64,000 nt of DNA from Paracoccus denitrificans (GTDB taxonomy: Bacteria > Pseudomonadota > Alphaproteobacteria > Rhodobacterales > Rhodobacteraceae): contig QFNE01000011.1 in NCBI GenBank assembly GCA_003240735.1, positions 12,684 through 76,683 on the forward strand, given 5' to 3'. Both the position numbers and the translations under genes were made by a program. Of this stretch, positions 51,111 through 58,556 are shown one piece after another. A model generated the notes under the pieces. That model was not told where the DNA came from, made no database searches, and saw only the letters and a program-made list of their open reading frames with translations. Position 1 is the stretch's first letter; every line of letters begins with the position of its first letter.

Positions 51111-51836
51111 ATGGCTAGATGCACCGCCCCGGTAAGGGGGCATCGATCGGCCGCTGCGGCCGCCGACTGTCCTGCCTGCGGAAGCCGCTATGGTCGCTAT
51201 AGCAGTTACAGTGGATATGGCGGCGCGTACAGCTCAGGCCGGACTTCGTCATACTTCCAGTCAGGAAGCAGCAGCCGAAGCAGCAGTAGTGGCGGGTCGG
51301 AGCGCCGCACTGCGAAGCCGCGTTGGTCTGGAGCCGGTTCGGCTGTGTGGTACACGCCCGAACAAGTGCAATCGCTCACGCCTGTTCGCGAAAATGTTGA
51401 GAACTTAGCAAATTCACAGCCTGACCTTCGAGATGTTTTCCTTTGCCACGCGTGGGATGACAGACAAGAATCTGCCAAAGAACTGCATGACCTTCTCGAA
51501 GCGCGGGGCGTCCGAGTGTGGTTCAGTGAGAAGGATCTTGGCCTCGGGGTGCCGATGATGCGGGCGATAGATAAGGGCTTGGTGAATTCGCGTGTCGGTA
51601 TTGTTCTGGTGACCCCGGCTATGCTGCGCCGCCTGCCGGCAGAAGGTATTGCAGACAAAGAGCTGTCGGCGCTTCTGCGGCGAGAGCGGCTCGTCCCAGT
51701 TGTCCACGGAACAACGTATGACGAGCTTGAACAGGTCAGCCTGCTACTAGCCTCCCGAGCTGGGCTGAGTACCGCTGAAGAGTCGATGGCCGACGTCGCG
51801 GCCAAGATTGCCGAATTAGTTGCCATTCAGTCTTGA
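51111..51836 (+). CDS. TIR-domain protein with N-terminal Cys/His motif
   Basis: 241-residue protein. The C-terminal TIR domain (about 107-235) has the start DVFLCHAWDDR, a conserved loop with RGVRVWFSEKDLGLG and a last strand with the putative catalytic Glu184 in IADKELSALL. Before it lie a Ser/Gly/Tyr-rich linker (about 24-66) and a short N-terminal motif C4-x6-H11-x8-C20-x2-C23 that could bind zinc. AGGAGG is at a good distance from the ATG. Many bacterial TIR proteins are NADases that act in abortive anti-phage defence. It is followed 18 bases later by a partner gene that is interrupted. NADase activity is inferred. Confidence 0.88.
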   Translation: MARCTAPVRGHRSAAAAADCPACGSRYGRYSSYSGYGGAYSSGRTSSYFQSGSSSRSSSSGGSERRTAKPRWSGAGSAVWYTPEQVQSLTPVRENVENLANSQPDLRDVFLCHAWDDRQESAKELHDLLEARGVRVWFSEKDLGLGVPMMRAIDKGLVNSRVGIVLVTPAMLRRLPAEGIADKELSALLRRERLVPVVHGTTYDELEQVSLLLASRAGLSTAEESMADVAAKIAELVAIQS

Positions 51837-51854
51837 TGTTTACGGGAGGTCGAA

Positions 51855-52520
51855 ATGTCGATGCGCCGCGTACACCTTCGCAAACTTCTCAAGATTATCT
51901 ATCTGCCGGAAGTTCCTCGCCGATCGGCACTTCGAGCCGATATTCGAGAGGATCGCGCACGAGCCGCAGATGGGGGTGGCGGGGGCGGCGGAGACTTTTA
52001 CGGACCCTTCTGGAGTGACGCGAAGCGACATGTTTTTGGTGTGCACGATCTGCATGCCGCGACTAATGGGCGGATCGCTGGGAATTGTCGCCGGCAAAAC
52101 CTCTATCCGCAGCTAAGGGATGGCTTCCTGCTTTGGTGGGACAGGAGGCGTCGCTAGACAAACGCGCCCTTTGAGCCCGGACAACAGCTGGGGACATCGT
52201 TTCCGTTTCCCGGGCTCGATGCCGCAGTCAAGGTCGACAATATCTTGTCCGCCCGCGATGGTCGTGGCGACGAGCATTATGTTTACCCCTATTTCTCGGA
52301 GACCCGTATTCTGGATGAGGAGGCGGCGCGGCTCGGGCTTTGGTTGTTAGGCCAAGCACTTGTCGTACCGCACGACGAGATCCGGATTCTGGATGTCATT
52401 CGCGGCGAGCCCTTCTCTATCAATCGCTATCCACTTGCGGGAAACGAGGAGGACAACTTCCGAGACCGATACGCGACCCTCCTTGAAGAGTGGGAAGCGC
52501 TTCGACGAGAATACGGCTAA
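51855..52520 (+). pseudogene. Partner gene of the TIR gene, interrupted by an in-frame TAG
   Basis: GGGAGG and ATG 51855 start a frame of 100 codons that stops at TAG 52155-52157. The same frame continues, without another stop, for 120 further codons to 52520 (from TNAPFEPGQQLGT to EEWEALRREYG), and composition on both sides is protein-like. So one gene of about 220 codons is probably cut by a C-to-T change or similar. The first part has a Gly-run (DGGGGGGGDFYGPFW). No family was recognised. Position 18 bases after TIR suggests a TIR-linked partner. Confidence 0.6.
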
Positions 52521-52873
52521 GAATCTTCCCATCAGATGCCATAAGGCCGCTTCCATGTAAGCGCGCATGATATTCGCGGGATTCTAAGCCCCTATTTGTC
52601 GGTCTAGCCGCGCATACTGTGTGCGCTTGAGTGGCTGGGTTGGGCTGGAGAGCGGACTAGCAGCTTTAGGCGCAGGCGATAGGAAGCAGACACTCGCCAA
52701 CCTGTGTGCTCTTCAGGTCTCACCGTCCGAAGCTAGACATGAGCAGCAAAAGTGTCTGACACGAGACCCAAGAAGCACTACGGGTAACTGGATCAACCTC
52801 AACAGCGGCTTTATCGGCGAGCATCGCATTGAGGATGAGTTCCTCTGAGATAGATACCTTGAAGCAGAAATAA
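52521..52873 (+). other. Intergenic stretch without recognised gene
   Basis: About 350 bases between the broken TIR partner and the recombinase remnant. The frames here are short and show no family pattern; the 75-codon frame at 52621-52848 lacks a ribosome-binding site and protein-like composition. The stretch may be the decayed 5' part of the recombinase or of another gene. Confidence 0.4.
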
Positions 52874-52876
52874 GGA

Positions 52877-53300
<424 letters not shown>

Positions 53301-53338
53301 GTCGCGCTTTAGTATCGACAAAAAGATGGTGCCGCAAT

Positions 53339-53372
53339 GGGCAAAGCGGCCATTCTGACGGCCGCTTTGCCC
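53339..53372 (-). terminator. Terminator candidate after recA
   Basis: A perfect 13-bp stem (53339-53351, GGGCAAAGCGGCC, with 53360-53372) and an eight-base loop, 14 bases beyond the recA stop on the minus strand. A T-run (TCTTTTTG) follows only after some spacing, so it is a hairpin of moderate terminator quality. Confidence 0.7.
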
Positions 53373-53385
53373 TAGGCGTTACGGT

Positions 53386-54459
53386 TCACTCTTCAACGAG
53401 ATTGTCGTCGTCGCTGCCCGTCTCTGCAAACTCGAGGCCATGGCCGGCGCGGATACGCTCCTCGATCGATGCGGCGGTATCTGGGTTGTCACGCAGGTAC
53501 TGCTTAGCATTTTCTCGGCCCTGGCCGATCCGCTCATCGTTATAGGAGTACCAAGCGCCTGATTTCTCGACCACGCCCGCCTTTACACCAAGATCGATCA
53601 GTTCCCCGACTTTGGAAATGCCCTCACCGTACATGATGTCGAACTCGACTTGACGGAACGGAGGCGCAACCTTGTTCTTGACGACTTTGACCTTGGTCGA
53701 GTTTCCAACCACCTCGTCCCGATCCTTGATCGCGCCCGTCCGACGAATATCCAGACGAACCGAGGCATAGAACTTCAGCGCGTTACCACCTGTCGTCGTC
53801 TCGGGATTGCCGAACATCACACCGATCTTCATGCGAATTTGGTTAATGAAGATGACCATGCAGTTCGAACGACCGATGGAAGCCGTCAGCTTGCGCATCG
53901 CCTGGCTCATCAGTCGGGCTTGGCTGCCCATCTGCATGTCGCCCATGTCACCTTCGATCTCCGACTTCGGCGTCAGTGCCGCGACAGAGTCCACAACGAC
54001 CAGACTGACCGCACCGGACCTGACGAGCGTATCGACGATCTCCAACGCCTGCTCACCCGTGTCGGGCTGGCTGATCAGAAGTTCATCCAGATTGACGCCA
54101 AGCTTGCGCGCATACTGAGGATCAAGCGCATGTTCGGCGTCGACGAATGCGCAAACGCCGCCCTTCTTCTGCTCTTCGGCCACGACGTGAAGCGTCAGCG
54201 TCGTCTTGCCAGAGCTTTCAGGGCCAAAAACTTCGATGATCCGGCCCTTCGGCAATCCGCCGATACCCAAAGCAATATCCAGCCCCAGTGAGCCTGTAGA
54301 GGTCGCCTCGATTTCCGCGACCGGGCTGTCGTGGCCCAGTTTCATGATCGAGCCTTTGCCGAACTGACGTTCAATCTGCGCCAAAGCGCTATCGAGCGCC
54401 TTCTGCTTATCGGCTGCACGCTTGTCGTTCATCTGTAGAGTATCCGCCCCTGCCGCCAT
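53386..54459 (-). CDS. recA: Recombinase RecA
   Basis: 357-residue RecA. Walker A GPESSGKTTL (about 73-82), the VVVDSVAALTPKSEIEGDMGD loop and the GRSNCMVIFINQIRMKIGVMFGNPETTTGGNALKFYASVRLDIRR stretch in overlapping pieces are canonical. An acidic C-terminus (ETGSDDDNLVEE) regulates DNA binding. The frame opens with a GTG at 54480; ATG 54459 (MAAGADTLQ) is closer to Rhodobacter homologues and is used. An SOS box lies 56-70 bases upstream, so it should be LexA-regulated. Confidence 0.98.
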   Translation of the reverse strand: MAAGADTLQMNDKRAADKQKALDSALAQIERQFGKGSIMKLGHDSPVAEIEATSTGSLGLDIALGIGGLPKGRIIEVFGPESSGKTTLTLHVVAEEQKKGGVCAFVDAEHALDPQYARKLGVNLDELLISQPDTGEQALEIVDTLVRSGAVSLVVVDSVAALTPKSEIEGDMGDMQMGSQARLMSQAMRKLTASIGRSNCMVIFINQIRMKIGVMFGNPETTTGGNALKFYASVRLDIRRTGAIKDRDEVVGNSTKVKVVKNKVAPPFRQVEFDIMYGEGISKVGELIDLGVKAGVVEKSGAWYSYNDERIGQGRENAKQYLRDNPDTAASIEERIRAGHGLEFAETGSDDDNLVEE

Positions 54460-54514
54460 ATCCTGCAATCCCTTTGCCACAGTGCGCCTTGGCCGACAAT
54501 CATTGCCGCCAAGC

Positions 54515-54529
54515 GTTCACGTCTTGTTC
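54515..54529 (-). promoter_or_regulatory. LexA/SOS box of recA
   Basis: GTTCACGTCTTGTTC at 54515-54529 is a perfect GTTC-N7-GTTC, the alphaproteobacterial LexA site (read GAAC-N7-GAAC on the recA strand). It lies 56 bases upstream of the recA ATG. The LexA protein gene is not in the window. Confidence 0.88.
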
Positions 54530-54676
54530 TGGTGACTTATGCCTGATGTTATCCACAGGCGCAACCTCATTCAGACATCAGTGGTCGGCGATTCTGGTTA
54601 ATGAAGCGTCAATGATACGACGATCAGTTGAATGAGATGACGATCCCAGGTGCACGCCAACTACGTGGGCCAGATC

Positions 54677-55402
54677 TCATTTGGGCGCGAGGAGTGCAGC
54701 GGCGGCCTGATCGAGTATGACGTGGACGTCGTGGTGACGCTGGAGGGAAGAGGCCGGGCAGTCTGGCGAGATGGAGCCTTCGATCATCCGTTGGACCGCG
54801 CCGGCTTTTCCACTACCGACGGCGAGGAGGACGATGCGTTTCGCGCTGAGGATCGTCGCGATCCCCATCGTGACGGCTTGGGTCGGGACCGCGTCCAAGC
54901 TGTTGAAATAGCGAGAGTTTGCGGTTCGGGTGGCGTCGGAAAGCGTCACCACGCGGGTGCGGGTGTCAAAGGGCGAGTCTGGCTCGTTGAAGCCGATATG
55001 GCCGTTGGTGCCAATTCCCAGCAGTTGCAGGTCGATGCCGCCGGCGGCATGGATGGCGGCTTCATAAGCGGCAGCCTCGGCCATGAGGTTGGCGACGTCG
55101 CCGCGGGGGATGTGCGTGCGGTGGAACGGCGCGGGGACGCGGTCGAACAGATGGCGCTGCATATAGGCGTGGTAGGACTGCGGATCGCCCGGCGAGAGGC
55201 CCACGTACTCGTCCAGATTGAACGTCGTTACCCCAGCGAAATCAACGTCTTCCGCGCTGGTCAGAGCGTCGTAGACCCGCTCCATCGTGCCGCCTGTGGC
55301 GAGGCCCAGGACCGAGGCGGGTTTGGCGCGGACCTGGTCGGCGATCAGCCCGGCGGTGCGGGTGATGGCGTCGTGGGGCGAGGGGAGGATCGTGACTTTC
55401 AT
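54677..55402 (-). CDS. nagB: Glucosamine-6-phosphate deaminase
   Basis: 241-residue enzyme converting glucosamine-6-phosphate to fructose-6-phosphate and ammonia. Motifs: LGLATGGTMERVY (about 33-45), FNLDEYVGL (about 61-69), LLGIGTNGHIGFNEP (about 126-140) and HDVHVILD near the end. The frame opens at 55432, but MKVTILPSPHDA from ATG 55402 is the standard start. It stands alone without nagA or a PTS gene in the window, and block B follows on its 5' side. Confidence 0.95.
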   Translation of the reverse strand: MKVTILPSPHDAITRTAGLIADQVRAKPASVLGLATGGTMERVYDALTSAEDVDFAGVTTFNLDEYVGLSPGDPQSYHAYMQRHLFDRVPAPFHRTHIPRGDVANLMAEAAAYEAAIHAAGGIDLQLLGIGTNGHIGFNEPDSPFDTRTRVVTLSDATRTANSRYFNSLDAVPTQAVTMGIATILSAKRIVLLAVGSGKAGAVQRMIEGSISPDCPASSLQRHHDVHVILDQAAAALLAPK

Positions 55403-55606
55403 GGACCTGCCGAGTGATGTCTGCGGCGCCATTCTGCATGCCGGGCGTGGGAAGTCATGGGGAGAGTTGCGGGCCTGTTGCGCGCCAAACGGTGCTGTTG
55501 AGATTTAGGATAGCAGCTGCCCAAGCACATTGTGTCCGTCTACATCCGGCCTCAGTATCCATTCTGGTGTGAATTGCGAGACATGTGAGGGTATACGGAG
55601 GGAAGG

Positions 55607-56278
55607 ATGGGCGACGACGATTTGTGGAACGCCTTGCCGCATGCGTCATCGGGGACGGACAACCCTGATGCTGGACCGGCCCTGCTTGTTGAAAAGATCG
55701 AAGGCTTCAAGCCATTGGACGCGCAGTTCGGTGCGGTCGAGCCGATGTTCATTCCGCCTCAACTGCGTGATGTTCTTTTTGGAGAACCGGAAGGATCGAA
55801 GGCTAAGACAGCGTCACCGCTACGCGTCTATGCTATTCTCGATGCCGCGAAAGTGCCTGGGTTGCCTGAGATGCTGGAGGCAGCATTTCTGGAATCCGAT
55901 TGTCTTTTTCAAGGCCAATCCGAGGAGGATATAGGGGACGTCTCTCCCTGGCTGGTTAAGCTCTCGCCTAGCGCACCGTTGACGAGAAACTTGTTCACGT
56001 CTGGTGATGCGCCTTGGCATCTATGGGACCGGGCGCCCGTAATAGTCGTAGGGTCCAAGGCCGACATGACGGCGGTGCGACGCCATATTCGGCGGTTCAC
56101 TAGCGTGCAGGATCGGCGTGGTAAGTGGTTCATGTTTCGCTTCTGGGAGGCGGATTATCTGCTCGCCTATCTCATGGCACTGACAACTACCAAGCAGGCT
56201 GAGTTCATGGGACCAATGCGGATCATCGTGACAACCGGACCTGATCTTCGGATCGTGCGATGGGGCGAGGGGAGCTAG
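55607..56278 (+). CDS. DUF4123 protein (T6SS effector adaptor)
   Basis: 223-residue protein of the DUF4123 family: VYAILDAAKVPGLPEMLEA (about 73-91), SPWLVKLSP (about 112-120), WHLWDRAPVIVV (about 137-148) and the FMFRFWEADYLL stretch (about 180-191). DUF4123 proteins (Tap/Tec) load effectors onto VgrG of type VI secretion systems. GGAAGG precedes the ATG. It converges with a three-gene unit on the other strand and overlaps its last gene by four bases. No VgrG or PAAR gene is in the window. Confidence 0.85.
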   Translation: MGDDDLWNALPHASSGTDNPDAGPALLVEKIEGFKPLDAQFGAVEPMFIPPQLRDVLFGEPEGSKAKTASPLRVYAILDAAKVPGLPEMLEAAFLESDCLFQGQSEEDIGDVSPWLVKLSPSAPLTRNLFTSGDAPWHLWDRAPVIVVGSKADMTAVRRHIRRFTSVQDRRGKWFMFRFWEADYLLAYLMALTTTKQAEFMGPMRIIVTTGPDLRIVRWGEGS

Positions 56279-56856
56279 GCTTCGTCGGTGTCCTCATGCG
56301 GTCGTTCGACATAGCGGCCGTTCTCGTCGTAGTTCTCGAACGGGTCATCCTGCTCAGTGCGAAAGGCGGTTCTGTGGCGGATGATGAACCGTCGCTCTAG
56401 CTCCTCGGCCATCCCGAGTTCCGGCAGCGGGGTGCGGACGTAGTCGCGGATCATCTCGAAGACAGCGCAGAGCCGGTCTTGATTCAGGTCACAACTCACA
56501 TCAAGCCAGGACCGGTCGGGCAAAGCACCGACCGGTATGTCCTCTGGGCGAAAATTAGTATCGCCCTTCTTCGAGACGAGGAGAACCCCTCCACCCTCGC
56601 ACGCGTGGCGGATCGTTACATGCCGATCTCGCCCGGCGGTAACGACGTCGTAGAGGGGACTGAATTCGTCCATCGAGACGTCCTGCATCGCCACATAGTC
56701 GGAAGCCCTCTCGCCTGCGGCGGCGCGGAACACCTCGTCCCAAAGGTTGATCAGAGCGTAGAAGCTCACAGGGGATTCAGCCCAGTCATCAAAGGGAAAT
56801 TGCGGAGCTTGCCGATATTTTTTGAGTAAAAGGTCGATGTAGGAGGACGGGGTCAT
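56275..56856 (-). CDS. Hypothetical protein, possible immunity protein
   Basis: 193 residues, acidic, soluble in appearance, no recognised domain. It is the last gene of a three-gene minus-strand unit and follows the putative toxin by three bases. In effector cassettes the gene directly after the toxin commonly encodes the immunity protein, so this is the best guess from layout. The C-terminal 30 residues are very acidic (HEDTDEA). Its end overlaps the DUF4123 gene end. Confidence 0.5.
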   Translation of the reverse strand: MTPSSYIDLLLKKYRQAPQFPFDDWAESPVSFYALINLWDEVFRAAAGERASDYVAMQDVSMDEFSPLYDVVTAGRDRHVTIRHACEGGGVLLVSKKGDTNFRPEDIPVGALPDRSWLDVSCDLNQDRLCAVFEMIRDYVRTPLPELGMAEELERRFIIRHRTAFRTEQDDPFENYDENGRYVERPHEDTDEA

Positions 56857-56859
56857 AGT

Positions 56860-57480
56860 CTAAGCCATAAATGCGTTGATGGTACCTCGAACCTCGATAT
56901 CGTAACGGACCTTCCGGTTCTGGCTCGCGATACCGCCCGTGCGGTGCTCACCGTTCGGTAAGCCGGCGGGTGGTCTGGATAGGATATATCTGACCGTGCG
57001 GGGCAGAATGTCCCATTGCTCGATCTGACGGAAATCCCTTCGACTTGCTGTGCGCTCCGCCCATTCATGCGTCAGACCGGCGACGATGACGCCCTCGCGC
57101 GCATAAACGGTGCGGCCCTGCACTAGATAGGGCCCGATTCCCTGCGCGTCTGACCGATTACGAAGCGGTAGAAAATCGCCTTGGGCTTGGATGTTTATCT
57201 GACACCAGACGCAGTTCGCACAATTCCGGAGCCGATCGCGTTCCGCCTTCGAGCGGTCGCCGGCCTGGGCTAGGATGGCGTCCGTCTCGGATTGTATCAC
57301 GGGTCGGTCTAGATAGTCGTCCACCAGTGCGCCTATCGCGACGGCACTGACGATGATCGCGCCGGCCGTGGCGACTTGGGCCACCGTGAGTCCGCCCACG
57401 AGCGTGCCACCGCCTGCGGCAGCGGCACCGCCACCGCCCGCACCGGCCAAGATCGGTACGACAGGAGCAAGCTGGGGCAT
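56860..57480 (-). CDS. Putative effector/toxin of the DUF4123 cassette
   Basis: 206 residues. The N-terminus is Gly/Ala-rich with a hydrophobic segment at about 28-52, then a CANCVWC cysteine cluster (Cys87, 90, 93) and a C-terminal half with LTHEWAERTASRRDF (about 136-150). No known toxin family was recognised. Position between two small genes and opposite a DUF4123 adaptor gene suggests a T6SS cargo. The start overlaps the stop of the upstream gene by one base (TGATG). Role inferred from context. Confidence 0.5.
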   Translation of the reverse strand: MPQLAPVVPILAGAGGGGAAAAGGGTLVGGLTVAQVATAGAIIVSAVAIGALVDDYLDRPVIQSETDAILAQAGDRSKAERDRLRNCANCVWCQINIQAQGDFLPLRNRSDAQGIGPYLVQGRTVYAREGVIVAGLTHEWAERTASRRDFRQIEQWDILPRTVRYILSRPPAGLPNGEHRTGGIASQNRKVRYDIEVRGTINAFMA

Positions 57481-57842
57481 CAGTATCCCTCCCGCATGAA
57501 GACCTTCATCAGCTCATAGCTCACACGCACCCGCGTGTTGATCCCGATCCGGTCGTTGCGCAGTGAGGCTTGCATGTCCGGGCCTTCGACCTGATCGATT
57601 CCACGCCCGAAGTATACCAGCATCATCATCACGTGGCTGTCGTATGTGGCCATCTCGTAGGGAGCAAGGAACCCACGGACGCGCTCGAAGAGCATGCCCG
57701 CAACTTTCTCGTAATCCTCGTGCGACAGTTCGGGGGTTAGTTGAACCTTACGTCGGACATGGTCAAGTACGCGACGGCGAGAGCGATTCAAGGATACGGC
57801 CGCAAGGGCGTCCCGTTCGTGATCTTCGAGTATCCACACCAT
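57480..57842 (-). CDS. Hypothetical first gene of the DUF4123 cassette
   Basis: 120 residues from ATG 57842 (MVWILEDHERDAL). Helical; the central FERVRGFLAPYEMATYDSHVMMMLVYFGRGI stretch, in pieces, is amphipathic. The longer frame to 58061 is unsupported and includes an Arg/Pro-rich stretch. No family recognised. It overlaps the putative effector gene by one base, so it may be a chaperone or accessory factor. The region upstream (57843-58556) has no clear gene. Confidence 0.5.
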   Translation of the reverse strand: MVWILEDHERDALAAVSLNRSRRRVLDHVRRKVQLTPELSHEDYEKVAGMLFERVRGFLAPYEMATYDSHVMMMLVYFGRGIDQVEGPDMQASLRNDRIGINTRVRVSYELMKVFMREGY

Positions 57843-58556
57843 TGAATGTTCACCAAAGTCCCACGTTCGGGAAAGGCTACGGCATCGTATGGTTGCTTGC
57901 GCCGGCCGACAAGCCGGTGCTCGGCCCAAAATGAGGCCAAGACAAACAGAATTTCCGTCACTAGGGTCAAGGTCACCCGGCGCATTCACCTCCCGGAGAG
58001 GGATAATTGACCGAGCGAGGCCTAAGCTGACGACGGCCCCGAGATGTCGACCGGTTGCCAATAAGTTCCAAAGAACGTAGCTCGTCGAGGAACGTGACCC
58101 CTGTCGTCGCCGGGGGCGGGGATTGAACCCCCTTGTCGTGGTCAGAAGAAGAACGGAGTTTTATGACTTTCCTAGACCCAAGGTCCCATGCGTTGATTTG
58201 AGGCAGAGCGGCCGCCTGCTCGAGGCAGAGCAAATACGGCCTTTGTGACCTTTTGATCAGGTAACGCCACCTCGGGTGCGATAAGCGCCAAGCTGCATAC
58301 AGTTTCGTCACAGAAAATCCTACCAAACGTGCCCGGCCGTGAGCCGGTTAAGGAAGAAAATTCCGTCAGAAAGGCGGCATGCTGGCCGTTTGCGAGTTGC
58401 AATTGGACTGGCTTATCTTCCCTGAGATAATTGTACCATCGAAGCTGATCAGATCAGCCTCGTAACCGAAGGATTCTGGGTGCCTAAGCTTACCGCTTAC
58501 AGGAACCTTAGATCCGAGGACGCGGCACGTCACACCGTTCTCGGTGTTCTCCTCCC
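57843..58556. other. Gap between the DUF4123 cassette and carB, no gene recognised
   Basis: About 710 bases with only short frames, such as 57973-58326 and 58366-58560 on the minus strand, none with protein family patterns. The latter starts with GTG at the carB stop and reads GVTCRVLGSKVPVSGKLRHPE, which could be a small decayed gene. A T-arm-like palindrome lies at 58112-58133. The region may hold relics of the insertion that brought block B. Confidence 0.4.

Noticed and set aside
51206..51826. 206-codon minus-strand frame antisense to the TIR gene
   Set aside because: Ser/Arg-rich shadow frame; the plus strand carries the TIR motifs and a good ribosome-binding site.
52621..52848. 75-codon plus-strand frame
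   Set aside because: No ribosome-binding site and no recognisable pattern; placed within a stretch that looks decayed.
58112..58145. A complete tRNA or tmRNA gene
   Set aside because: Only a T-arm-like piece is present; no acceptor, D-arm or anticodon arm can be folded around it, and no tmRNA tag frame was seen.
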